Assembly: GCA_046565765.1 (NCBI GenBank)
Contig: JBKHXX010000044.1
Location: 1 to 56,038, forward strand
Origin: JBFMCT01 sp046565765
Lineage (GTDB): Bacteria; Actinomycetota; Acidimicrobiia; Acidimicrobiales; AC-14
Length of the DNA stretch: 56,038 nt
Direction: 5' to 3'
The position numbers were made by a program, and so were the translations under genes. The notes under the pieces were generated by a model, which had not been told where the DNA came from, made no database searches, and saw only the letters and a list, made by a program, of their open reading frames with translations. Below are positions 14,176 through 22,214 of the stretch, in pieces. Numbering within the stretch: the first letter of the stretch is position 1; every line of letters begins with the position of its first letter.

Positions 14176-16473
14176 TCATGGCATCCCGTTCGGAGCGCCC
14201 GATCCAGCCCTGAGAGGGGCGGGAAGGGCCTGGTGATGGACGAGATGCAACCGCCGGGTGGTGCGGGTGAGGGCCACGTAGAGGGCCCGCAGGCCGTTGC
14301 GGCGCTCGGTCGCGATGGCCGCCGGCTCCACCACCACCACCGCGTCGAACTCCAGCCCCTTCGCCCCCTCGACCGGGTAGACGGCGATGGGCTGCTCCAG
14401 CACGGCTGCGGCCCTGCTGCCGTTGGTGAGGGCGGGGTCGTCGGGAATGCCCAGGGCCGCCCGGAGGGGGCCCACGAGCGCCTCCGGGGCGATCAACGCC
14501 ACCCGGCCGGTGCCGACGAGCTCCATCTCGGCGCGCGCCGCGGAGACGGCGGTGGTGACCAGGTCGTCGGCCCCGGCGGTGGTGACGGCGGGCTGCTCGC
14601 CCGTGGAGCGGACGGAGCGGGGAGGCTTGAGGCCGGGGGTGGCCGCCTGCAGCACCCGGCCGGCCAGCTCCATCACCTCCGACGGGGTGCGGTAGTTGAC
14701 CGACAGCTCGACCACCCGGGCGCTCTGGCGGCCGGGGACGTGGGCGGTGACGTCGCTCCACTGGCGGGCGGCGCTCTCCCCGCTGGCCTGGCCGAGGTCG
14801 CCCACGATGGTCATCGACCCGCTCGGCACCCGCCGGCCGATCATGCGGGCCTGCATGGCGGAGAGGTCCTGGGCCTCGTCGACGATCACGTGGCCGAATG
14901 TGCGGGTGGCCAGGTCGGGCTCCTGCTGACCGGCCGGCTCGCGGGTCCAGCGGGCGAGGTGGTCGAGCAGGTCGGCCCGCATCTTGTCGTCGACGTTCCC
15001 GGCGTCCTCCAGGGCCCGCTCGAAGATCGACCGCTCGGCCTCGCCGTCGACGTCGAGGGGACGGGCCCGTGACGGCACCCGGCCGAGGTGGCGGGCGGCC
15101 TCGTCGAGGAGGGCGATGTCCGCCTCGGTCCAGGCCACGTCGGACAGGCGACGCCGGCGGGGCCGCACCAGGGCCTGCCACTCGTGCTCCTCGAGCACGT
15201 CGTGGGCGGCCAGCTTGAGCAGCGCGGGCACGCCGAACAGGTCGTGGAGGAGGGCGGCGGGGGTGAGGATCGGCCACGTCCGCTCCACCGCCTCCACGTA
15301 GGCCCGCTCCCTGTGGAGCTGGCGCTCGAGGTCCTCGGGAAGGGCGTCCTCGGGGGCCAGGCCCTCGCGGCGGCGCCACTCGTCGGTGAGGATGCGGGTG
15401 ACCTGGCGCTCGAAGGCGGCCCGCCTCTCGTTGTGGGTGCCGTTGCGGCGCTTGACCCGGCGCACGACCTGGCGGGTGTGCTCGGGGCTGAGGGTGAGCA
15501 GGTGGGCGCCCAGAGGGATGGTGGCGGGACGGGGGAGGGCCCGCTGGCGCTGGCGCACGGCCCTGGCCAGCACGGTGGCCATGCGCAGGTCGCCCTTGAC
15601 CCGGGCCGCCTCGGGCGTGTCGGTGCCGGTCACGGTGACGGCGGGGACGAGGGTCGCCGGCGTCCCGAAGGTGACGGTGTGCTCGCCGAGGGACGGCAGG
15701 ACGGCCTCGATGTAGCGCAGGAACACCCGGTTGGGGCCGATGAGGAGCACGCCGGCCCGTTCGAGGGGGAACCGGTAGGTGTAGAGGAGGTAGGCGGCCC
15801 GGTGGAGGGCCACCGCCGTCTTGCCCGTGCCCGGCCCGCCCTGCACCACCAGCACGCCCGGCAGGGGGGCCCGGATGATCTCGTCCTGCTCGCGTTGGAT
15901 GGTGGCGACGATGTCGCCCATGCGGCCGGTGCGGGCCCGGCGGAGGGAGTGGAGGAGGGCGGCCTCGCCCACCAGCACCAGGTCGCGGCCGCCCTCGCCC
16001 TCGGCCGACAGCAGGTCGTCCTCCACGTTGACCAGGCGGCGGCCCCGGAGCATGAAGTGGCGGCGGCGGGTCAGGCCCAGCGGCTGGCCGGGCGTGGCCC
16101 GGTAGAAGGCCTCGGCCGCCGGGGCCCGCCAGTCGACGATCAGCGGCTCGTTGTTCTCGTCGGAGATCGCCACCCGGCCCACGTACAGCCGCTCGCCGTC
16201 GGTGCGGTCGATGCGGCCGAAGACCAGCCCGGCGTCGGCCTCCCGCAGGGCGGCCAGGCGGCGCTCGGTGACCTCGACGCGCACGTCGCGCTCGAAGCGG
16301 GCCGAGTGGGTGCCGCCCTGGCCGAGGTCGAGGACGTCGGCCGCGACCGCCCGGGCCTGGTTGCGCATGTCGTCCAGCCGTGCGTAGGCCCGGTCTATGA
16401 CGGCCTGCTCGGCCGCCAGTTCAGGGTGCGTCGTCAGCTGCTCCGGGTCCTTCTCGTGCGAGTACGGCGGCAA
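14176..16473 (-). CDS. helR: HelR/HelD-type RNA polymerase-recycling ATPase
   Basis: The 765-residue protein resembles the UvrD/Rep-like HelD family. It has a coiled-coil N-terminal arm (about 10-80), the 1A domain with Walker A GGPGTGKT (212-219), a long helical insertion, then VIVDEAQDLS (Walker B), VGDLGQ, ELSVNYRTP, PVEGAKGLEFDAVVVV and ALYVALTRTTRRL. HelD proteins pull stalled RNA polymerase off DNA. The actinobacterial HelR subgroup also removes rifamycins from polymerase and gives tolerance. Which subgroup this is cannot be settled by eye. The start is TTG at 16473. A TAGGAT box (16498-16503, minus) and a palindrome-like sequence (16475-16493) lie in the leader. Confidence 0.82.
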   Translation of the reverse strand: MPPYSHEKDPEQLTTHPELAAEQAVIDRAYARLDDMRNQARAVAADVLDLGQGGTHSARFERDVRVEVTERRLAALREADAGLVFGRIDRTDGERLYVGRVAISDENNEPLIVDWRAPAAEAFYRATPGQPLGLTRRRHFMLRGRRLVNVEDDLLSAEGEGGRDLVLVGEAALLHSLRRARTGRMGDIVATIQREQDEIIRAPLPGVLVVQGGPGTGKTAVALHRAAYLLYTYRFPLERAGVLLIGPNRVFLRYIEAVLPSLGEHTVTFGTPATLVPAVTVTGTDTPEAARVKGDLRMATVLARAVRQRQRALPRPATIPLGAHLLTLSPEHTRQVVRRVKRRNGTHNERRAAFERQVTRILTDEWRRREGLAPEDALPEDLERQLHRERAYVEAVERTWPILTPAALLHDLFGVPALLKLAAHDVLEEHEWQALVRPRRRRLSDVAWTEADIALLDEAARHLGRVPSRARPLDVDGEAERSIFERALEDAGNVDDKMRADLLDHLARWTREPAGQQEPDLATRTFGHVIVDEAQDLSAMQARMIGRRVPSGSMTIVGDLGQASGESAARQWSDVTAHVPGRQSARVVELSVNYRTPSEVMELAGRVLQAATPGLKPPRSVRSTGEQPAVTTAGADDLVTTAVSAARAEMELVGTGRVALIAPEALVGPLRAALGIPDDPALTNGSRAAAVLEQPIAVYPVEGAKGLEFDAVVVVEPAAIATERRNGLRALYVALTRTTRRLHLVHHQALPAPLRAGSGAPNGMP

Positions 16474-16500
16474 CGTTCCCGCCGCGGGGGGACGACAATC

Positions 16501-17295
16501 CTACTGGGCCGGACCGCCGTCGGTCAGGCGCCAGCCCTCGTCGGTGCGGACGACCTCGACGATCGAAGCCACCGGTTCGGCCGACCCGGACGGCTGCCGC
16601 ACCCACCTCACGGCCCGTACCGCCAGCGAGCCGGGCGCGGCGCCTCGGCCCACGACCTCCAGAACGAACGCCCCGGGGAGGGTGGAGAGGCCCGAGGCCC
16701 ACACGTCGACGATCCACCGGCTGGACAGGCTGGCGGTGGCCGAGACCGAGACGGTGTCCATGAGCCCCTCGATGCGGGTGGGCTGGCCGGCGGCGACGTG
16801 GCGCAGGTGGACGCCGCGGATCGTGCGGCAGTTCATCGCCTGGCGGGCCTCGGTCAGGTGGGCGCGGAGGGCGGGGAGGGCCCGGGCCCTCAGCTGTTGC
16901 TCCAGCAACCGGCCCTGCTGGTCGAAGTAGCGCGACCGCCGCCACGCCCGCTCCAGGCTCAGGGCCTGGCTGGCTTCCCGGGCCACCTCCATCTCCTCGG
17001 GGAGGAGGTGGAGCGCCCGGGGGCCCAGCGTGCGCCGCAGCATCTCCAGCTGCTCGGGACGCAGCCCGAACTGCTCACCCCACAGCTGAAGGGCCTGGAG
17101 GCACGGGGAAGGCGCCCCGCCCAGCATGAGCATCGCCCGCTCCGCCCCCAGGTCGTGGTCCTCCAGCTTGAACTTCCCCCACCGCCACGTGACGCGGTGC
17201 TCCTCGCCGTCGCAGGGCACGACGGCCGAGGCCGGAGGGAGGTTCTCGTACCACCGGACGGAGCTCGCCATCTCAGGCGGCCCGTTAGGCGGCAT
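16501..17295 (-). CDS. Unknown protein of the MoxR/VWA operon
   Basis: The 264-residue protein belongs to no family I recognise. Residues about 45-70 contain KFKLEDHDLGAERAMLMLGG. The middle (about 75-150) is helical and charged (LPEEMEVAREASQALSLERA), possibly coiled coil. The last 100 residues look beta-rich (VSVSATASLSSRWIVDVWASG). No signal peptide or membrane segment is visible. Its start overlaps the VWA gene by 11 bases if ATG 17295 is used; ATG 17271 is an alternative. The overlap makes it the third member of a MoxR-VWA operon, so a substrate or adaptor role for that chaperone-like pair is the most economical idea. That role is inference only. Confidence 0.6.
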   Translation of the reverse strand: MPPNGPPEMASSVRWYENLPPASAVVPCDGEEHRVTWRWGKFKLEDHDLGAERAMLMLGGAPSPCLQALQLWGEQFGLRPEQLEMLRRTLGPRALHLLPEEMEVAREASQALSLERAWRRSRYFDQQGRLLEQQLRARALPALRAHLTEARQAMNCRTIRGVHLRHVAAGQPTRIEGLMDTVSVSATASLSSRWIVDVWASGLSTLPGAFVLEVVGRGAAPGSLAVRAVRWVRQPSGSAEPVASIVEVVRTDEGWRLTDGGPAQ

Positions 17296-18514
17296 AGTCG
17301 CCGGGGGCGTCGATGTGGACGACCCGGGCCCACGCCGGGGCGGCCCACGCCTTGCCGCGCCGCACGGTGGCGCCCTCGATCAGCCCGACCACGACCTGCA
17401 TGCCCTTGGGCGGCGAGGCGGGCCAGGGCGTGAGCCCGTCGGTGAGGACGACCACCACCGACGGCCGCGGCCGCAGCTTGGCCGCGGCCTCGATCCCGAC
17501 CCCCATGTCCGTGCCCCCGCCCCCGATCAGCTCCAGGTTGCGCACGCTGGCCACCCGCTGGACGGTGTTGACGGTGGCGTCCACCGACAGGACCCGCAGG
17601 CGGGTGCGGGCCAGGCCCACCCCCCGCAGCAGCCCGTCCACCTCGGCCAGCACCTTGGCCAGCAGCAGGTCGTCCATGCTGCCGGACGTATCGACCAGCA
17701 CGACCACCTCGGGCACGGGCCGCTCCATGGCGGGCAGCACGACGTCGGCCACGGCGTTGGCCCGCCGGGACGGCCGCCGGTACGTGTAGTCGACCCGCCC
17801 GGAGACGAGGGTGATCCCCTTGCGGATCTCGGCCGCCAGCACGCGGCGCCAGTCGACCTTGGGGTCGAGCTGATCCTCGGCCCACCGCTGCCAGCCCCCC
17901 GACAGGCGGCCCACCCCCTCCCGCATGAACCGCAGCACGTGGCTGGCCACCTGGGCCCGGATCAGGCGCTGTTCGCCGGGGGGGATGGCGCCCGTCTGGT
18001 CACGGGTCAGCTCCCAGTCCCGCTCCTGGCCGTCGGCCCCGCTTCCGCAGTCGGGGTGCTCGTCCTCGTCGTCGTGATGGTCGTGGCGCGAGATGTGGAA
18101 GTACTCCTCGGCCATCCGGTTGGTGGCCCAGCCCTTCTGGTGGGGGACGACGTGCCCCTCGGGCAGGCGCAGTCCGGCCGCCACCAGGTCGTCGTTGATC
18201 TCGGCGTCGGCCGCCACCGACCAGTAGCGGGCCAGGTCGGCGTTGACCCCCATGTTCCGGGCCCGCCCCGAGTGGTCACGGACGAGGTGGCCGGCGTGGT
18301 GCACCAGCAGGCTGCCCAGGACCTCGATGCTGTACTCGTCCACCAGCTCGGGGTCGACGTACAGCCGCCAACCGGAATCGGTGGCGATGGTGCCGATGCC
18401 GGGGGCGGCGATCACGGGCGACGCCCAGAGGGCGCTGGCCATGTAGGGGTGCCGCTTGACCGCCCACAGCCGGGCGATGGTGAGCTTCTGGGTGTCGAGC
18501 TGCCCGGCCGGCAC
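17285..18514 (-). CDS. DUF2201-like VWA-domain protein (metallopeptidase-like N-terminus)
   Basis: The 409-residue protein has an N-terminal metallopeptidase-like domain and a C-terminal VWA-like domain. In the first, HHAGH (72-76) sits where HExxH is expected, with the Glu replaced by His, followed by AADAEIND as in DUF2201 proteins; proteolysis is therefore doubtful. An acidic His/Asp stretch (144-154) may bind metal. The VWA part carries the MIDAS motif DTSGS (275-279), a GGGGTDMG segment and VVVLTDG. Such proteins work with MoxR AAA+ ATPases as assembly or activation machines. It starts at GTG 22 bases after the moxR-like gene. A substrate cannot be named. Confidence 0.8.
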   Translation of the reverse strand: MPAGQLDTQKLTIARLWAVKRHPYMASALWASPVIAAPGIGTIATDSGWRLYVDPELVDEYSIEVLGSLLVHHAGHLVRDHSGRARNMGVNADLARYWSVAADAEINDDLVAAGLRLPEGHVVPHQKGWATNRMAEEYFHISRHDHHDDEDEHPDCGSGADGQERDWELTRDQTGAIPPGEQRLIRAQVASHVLRFMREGVGRLSGGWQRWAEDQLDPKVDWRRVLAAEIRKGITLVSGRVDYTYRRPSRRANAVADVVLPAMERPVPEVVVLVDTSGSMDDLLLAKVLAEVDGLLRGVGLARTRLRVLSVDATVNTVQRVASVRNLELIGGGGTDMGVGIEAAAKLRPRPSVVVVLTDGLTPWPASPPKGMQVVVGLIEGATVRRGKAWAAPAWARVVHIDAPGDYAA

Positions 18515-18535
18515 GTGCGTCGCCTTCCCGGCCCG

Positions 18536-19627
18536 CTAGGCCTGCTGCCAGCGGGTGTCCTTGAGGAGGGGAGCGAACAGCTTCACCTCCGGGGGGGCGG
18601 GGGCCTTGGGGGGCCGGCACTGGGCCAGCACCCGGGCCGCCACCGCGGCCACGTCGGGCGTCTTCTCCCCCGCCTTGCCGAGCACCCGCCAGCCCGCCAG
18701 CCACCGCTCGACGGTGGGGTTGGCGGCCACCACCGACGCCACCGAGGACAGCACCGCGTAGGCCCGGTCACCCCGCTCGGGGACCTCGAAGGAGTCGGGA
18801 TCGGCCAGGACCTTCTCGGGGTCGGGGAGGTCCATCTCCATCTCCCACATGAGCAGCTCGACGCCCGCGCCCTCGCCTACCGCGCCGGTGATCAGGGCGG
18901 TGGTGGCCTCGGTGGACGCCTCGACCGACAGGGCGGCGGCCCAGAGCCGGGCGGCCATGTCCCACGTGCGGGGGCTGGGCCAGCCCCGGCCGGCCCGGGC
19001 CGCGTCGGTGGGGACCTCCACCGCCAGCCCGGGGCGGACGGTGATGAAGGCGGAGACCAGGCCCCTCGTGTGGGGGATGCCGGCCTCCCAGCCCTCGGGC
19101 AGGAGAGGCACGACCGGGGCCTCGAACCCCCCGGCCAGGCCCTGGGCGAACTTGGCCGGCTCGACCGACCAGTCCAGGTGGCAGAACCGGTTGGCCAGCG
19201 GCGCCGACAGGTCCCACCCGTCGGCCGCCTGCTCGGGTGGGTTGGCGGCGGCCACCACCACCACGTCGGGCGGCAGGTCGAGGTCGCCCACGACCCGCTC
19301 CAGCACGACCCGCAGCAGGGCGGCCTGGACCGCGGGCGGGGCGGTGGAGATCTCGTCGAGGAACAGCAGGCCACGGCCGGCGGCGGCCAGCCGCTGGGCC
19401 CACCGGGGCGGGGCCATGCGCACGTCCCCGGCCGTCACGACCGGGAGGCCGGCAAAGTCGGACGGTTCCCGGATGGCGGCGATCACCGTCTCGCACGGCC
19501 ACCCCATGGCCTCGGCCATGGCCCGGATGGCCGACGTCTTGCCCGTGCCCGGCGCCCCCCACAGCAGGGCCGGGACCCGGGCCGCGACCGCGATACCCAG
19601 CGCCTCGACGGCCGTCGCCTGGCTCAT
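18536..19627 (-). CDS. MoxR-type AAA+ ATPase
   Basis: The 363-residue protein has an AAA+ core: Walker A GAPGTGKT (24-31), Walker B LLFLDE (87-92), sensor 1 AAANPPEQ and an arginine-containing NRFCHLDW. It is shorter at the N-terminus than RavA and has a unique C-terminal extension (about 280-363). It heads a minus-strand operon with the DUF2201/VWA protein and the unknown protein. The set resembles MoxR-VWA pairs that remodel or activate client proteins using ATP. A -10-like TAGCTT 6 nt before the ATG suggests the operon begins as a leaderless message. Confidence 0.85.
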   Translation of the reverse strand: MSQATAVEALGIAVAARVPALLWGAPGTGKTSAIRAMAEAMGWPCETVIAAIREPSDFAGLPVVTAGDVRMAPPRWAQRLAAAGRGLLFLDEISTAPPAVQAALLRVVLERVVGDLDLPPDVVVVAAANPPEQAADGWDLSAPLANRFCHLDWSVEPAKFAQGLAGGFEAPVVPLLPEGWEAGIPHTRGLVSAFITVRPGLAVEVPTDAARAGRGWPSPRTWDMAARLWAAALSVEASTEATTALITGAVGEGAGVELLMWEMEMDLPDPEKVLADPDSFEVPERGDRAYAVLSSVASVVAANPTVERWLAGWRVLGKAGEKTPDVAAVAARVLAQCRPPKAPAPPEVKLFAPLLKDTRWQQA

Positions 19628-19633
19628 ATCCGG

Positions 19634-19639
19634 AAGCTA
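19634..19639 (-). promoter_or_regulatory. -10-like hexamer TAGCTT of the MoxR/VWA operon
   Basis: On the minus strand TAGCTT ends 6 nt before ATG 19627 with no ribosome site between. It marks a likely leaderless operon start. Confidence 0.4.
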
Positions 19640-19679
19640 CTGGCTCGCCACGACTTCATGTACGGGTCCGATGCGCCGA

Positions 19680-19685
19680 TACGAT
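19680..19685 (+). promoter_or_regulatory. -10-like hexamer TACGAT of the gtrA-like gene
   Basis: TACGAT ends 7 nt before ATG 19693 with no Shine-Dalgarno, consistent with leaderless transcription. Confidence 0.4.
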
Positions 19686-19692
19686 CCCCGGG

Positions 19693-20196
19693 ATGCGACG
19701 TCGCCTCGGCACCGTGATGACCTGGTCCCGGTCCGATCAGGGCCGGAAGCTGGTTCGCTACAGCATGGTGTCGGTCATCTCGGTGATCGTGAGCCAGGTG
19801 CTGCTCGCCTTCTTCTTCGGGATCCTCCACTGGTCGGCCCGGGGCGCCAACATCTGGGCCGTCTGCCTGTCCGCCATCCCGTCGTACTACCTGAACCGGG
19901 CGTGGGCCTGGGGCAAGCGCAGCCGCTCGCACCTGTTCAAGGAGGTGCTGCCCTTCTGGGGCATGGCCCTGCTCGGCCTGCTGCTCTCGACGTGGGCGGT
20001 GAGCTTCGCCGAGGGCCATGCCAGCGACTGGACCGACAGCCGCTTCCTGACCACCGCCATCATCAACGCCGCTTCGGTGGGCGCCTTCGGGGTGCTGTGG
20101 GTGGCCAAGTTCGTGGTGCTCAACAAGCTGATGTTCGTCCACCACCCCGAGGACCTGCCCGCCGCCCTCGACGGCCGCAGCGGGATACCGACGTAG
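19693..20196 (+). CDS. GtrA-family small membrane protein
   Basis: The 167-residue protein has four hydrophobic segments (about 25-45, 50-68, 82-100, 118-140). It carries the GtrA pattern RYSMVSVISVIVSQVLL early, SYYLNRAWAW after the second helix, and WVAKFVVLNKLMFV in the last helix. GtrA-family proteins help move lipid-linked sugars across the membrane or modify cell-surface glycans. The stop at 20194-20196 runs into the methyltransferase coding region, so the two genes are probably expressed together. Confidence 0.83.
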   Translation: MRRRLGTVMTWSRSDQGRKLVRYSMVSVISVIVSQVLLAFFFGILHWSARGANIWAVCLSAIPSYYLNRAWAWGKRSRSHLFKEVLPFWGMALLGLLLSTWAVSFAEGHASDWTDSRFLTTAIINAASVGAFGVLWVAKFVVLNKLMFVHHPEDLPAALDGRSGIPT

Positions 20197-20261
20197 CCAC
20201 GGTCGTCGACGCCCTGGCGGTCGCCCGCCGGGCCCGGGGGTTCCTTCCCGAGGCGGAAGGG

Positions 20262-20819
20262 ATGGCCCTGCACCGGGCAGGGATGGCGGGGGCGGCCGCC
20301 GGTCCCCTCCTCGAGATCGGCACCTACTGCGGCAGGTCGGCCGTCTACCTCGGTACGGCGGCGGCCCAGGCCGGCACCGTGCTGTTCACGGTCGACCACC
20401 ACCGGGGCTCGGAGGAGCTGCAGCCCGGCTGGGAGCACCATGACCCGACGGTCGTCGACCCGGTCACGGGCCGGATCGACACCCTCCCCCACTTCCGCCG
20501 GACGATCGAGGAGGCGGGCCTGGAGGACGTGGTCGTGGCGGTGGTGGGCGACTCGCCCACGGTCGGGCGGCTGTGGGGCACGCCCCTCGGCCTGCTGTTC
20601 GTCGACGGGGGCCACGGCCCGGCCGCCGCCCACGCCGACTACGACGCCTGGGCCGCCCACGTGGCCCCGGGCGGGCTGCTCGCCATCCACGACGTCTTCC
20701 CCGACCCGGCCGACGGCGGCCGCGCTCCCTACGAGATCTATCGGCGCGCCCTGGCCGGCGGCTTCGTCGAGGCTTCGGCCGAGGGCTCCTTGCGGGTCCT
20801 GCGGCGGGTGGCGCGGTGA
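20262..20819 (+). CDS. Class I SAM-dependent methyltransferase
   Basis: The 185-residue product contains the SAM-binding motif LLEIGTYCGRS near its start, FTVDHH (second acidic site), VGDSPTV, LLFVDGGHG and HVAPGGLLAIHDVF. It resembles class I methyltransferases acting on sugars or small molecules. ATG 20262 has GAGG 8 nt upstream. About 24 residues before it in the same frame (TDVATVVDALAVARRARG) also read like the natural N-terminal helix of this fold, although no ATG, GTG or TTG is available there. The true start may therefore be non-canonical or coupled to the GtrA stop. Its stop overlaps the next start (GTGA). Confidence 0.75.
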   Translation: MALHRAGMAGAAAGPLLEIGTYCGRSAVYLGTAAAQAGTVLFTVDHHRGSEELQPGWEHHDPTVVDPVTGRIDTLPHFRRTIEEAGLEDVVVAVVGDSPTVGRLWGTPLGLLFVDGGHGPAAAHADYDAWAAHVAPGGLLAIHDVFPDPADGGRAPYEIYRRALAGGFVEASAEGSLRVLRRVAR

Positions 20820-21223
20820 GGAGACCGGCGGCCGTCGCGGCCGTGGGCGTGGCCTTGGCCTTGCTGGCCGGATGTGGGGACGGGGACGGCGACGGCGACG
20901 GCGGGAGCGACCAGCCGGCCGGGGGCTACCGGGAGGCCGCCGCCGCCCTGTGCACGGCCCGCGACCAGGCCCGGGCCGACCTGAACAAGGCTCGGGCCAC
21001 CTTCTACGATCGATCCCACGATGCGCTCCACGACATCTCCCGGGACCTCGATCCCGTCGACCGGGCCGCGTCCGGCCGCCTCCTGGAAGCCAAGCAGCGG
21101 GTGGAGAGCGCTCTCGACGCCGATCCGCCGCCTGCCGGCCTGGTCGCCGACCTGCAGGAGCTGGCCGACGTGACCCGCGCCGGCCTGGCCCGGCTCTCGG
21201 TGGACGTGCCGCCGTGCGCGTGA
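20816..21223 (+). CDS. Small helical lipoprotein of unknown function
   Basis: The 135-residue protein has a lipoprotein signal (VGVALALLAGC, Cys20), a Gly/Asp linker and a helical domain with two more Cys (LCTARDQ near 45 and a C-terminal PPCA) that could form a disulfide outside the membrane. The middle reads like a two- or three-helix bundle (NKARATFYDRSHDALHDISR). No family is recognised. GTG 20816 overlaps the methyltransferase stop, and its own stop overlaps the next GTG in the same GTGA manner, so the four genes from GtrA on look like one operon. Confidence 0.65.
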   Translation: MRRPAAVAAVGVALALLAGCGDGDGDGDGGSDQPAGGYREAAAALCTARDQARADLNKARATFYDRSHDALHDISRDLDPVDRAASGRLLEAKQRVESALDADPPPAGLVADLQELADVTRAGLARLSVDVPPCA

Positions 21224-22185
21224 GGTCCCGCCTGGCACAGGCGGCGGTGGTCGCCGCCCTGGCCCTGCTGGCCGCGGCCTGCGGCGGCTCGGACGAGGAC
21301 GGGGGCGAGGCCTCGGCCGACGACCTGGTGGCCTCGGTGGCGAGCTACGACCTGGCCGTCGGCCCCCCGACCAGGGTGATCGTGGGCGTCCAGACCGTCG
21401 ACCGGCGGTTCGTGGCCTTCGGCACGGTCCAGTTCCGGGTGGCCTACCTGGGCACCGAGCAGGACGCCGCACCGGGGGAGTTCGCGGCGCCCGTTCCCGC
21501 CCGTTTCCTGCCCCTGCCGGGAACCGTGCCGCCCACCCCGGTCCCAGCCGAACCGGTGCTGGTGTCGGGCTCGGAGGCGCGGGGCGTCTACGCCGCCCTG
21601 GTCGCCTTCCCCCGCGCCGGCTACTACCAGGTCGAGGTCACGGCCAAGGTGGAAGGCGAGGACCGGGTCGCGACCGCGGCCATGGCCGTCAACGACCGCC
21701 ACGCCGTGCCCGCGGTGGGCGACCGGGCCCTGCCCACCGAGAACTTCACCGTCGACACGCCCCCGTCCGAGGCGCCCCCCGCCGCCATCGACTCCCGGGC
21801 CACCGACGGGCGCATTCCCGACCCCACCCTGCACCAGACGACGGTGGCCGCGGCCATGGCCGCGGGCCGGCCCGCGGTGCTGGTGATCTCGACCCCCGTC
21901 TACTGCCAGAGCCAGTTCTGCGGCCCCGTCACGGACATGGTCGAGGACCTGGCCGCCCGCTACGCCGACCGGGCCAGCTTCGTGCACATCGAGCTGTGGC
22001 GGGACTTCCAGGGCCGGGTCATCAACCGCCACGCCGCCGAGTGGCTGGACGACAACTACAACGAGCCGTGGGTGTTCCTCATCGGCGGCGACGGGATCAT
22101 CAAGGCCCGCTTCGACAACGTCGCCACCCAGGAGGAGCTGGAGCCCCTCCTCCAGCAGCTGCCCGTTCTGGGCCCCGCCGCCTGA
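21220..22185 (+). CDS. Lipoprotein with C-terminal thioredoxin-like domain
   Basis: The 321-residue protein has a lipoprotein signal (VVAALALLAAAC), an Ig-like N-terminal domain (about 40-160, VFRVAYLG-type strands and YYQVEVTAKVEG), and a thioredoxin-like domain (about 195-315). The second domain has VLVISTPVYCQSQFC, in which the redox pair is spaced CxxxxC rather than CxxC, followed by DLAARYADRASFVHIELW and PWVFLIGGDG. The wide Cys spacing makes simple disulfide exchange uncertain. A role in extracytoplasmic thiol or metal handling is possible. It is the last gene of the GtrA-led operon. Confidence 0.75.
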   Translation: MRSRLAQAAVVAALALLAAACGGSDEDGGEASADDLVASVASYDLAVGPPTRVIVGVQTVDRRFVAFGTVQFRVAYLGTEQDAAPGEFAAPVPARFLPLPGTVPPTPVPAEPVLVSGSEARGVYAALVAFPRAGYYQVEVTAKVEGEDRVATAAMAVNDRHAVPAVGDRALPTENFTVDTPPSEAPPAAIDSRATDGRIPDPTLHQTTVAAAMAAGRPAVLVISTPVYCQSQFCGPVTDMVEDLAARYADRASFVHIELWRDFQGRVINRHAAEWLDDNYNEPWVFLIGGDGIIKARFDNVATQEELEPLLQQLPVLGPAA

Positions 22186-22214
22186 GGCCCACGACACGAG
22201 GTCCCTCGCCCACC

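Noticed and set aside
15088..17433. 781-codon plus-strand frame over helR and the unknown protein
   Set aside because: Composition is Gly/Val/Asp/Leu-repetitive with no fold signature, and helR on the other strand has full ATPase motifs.
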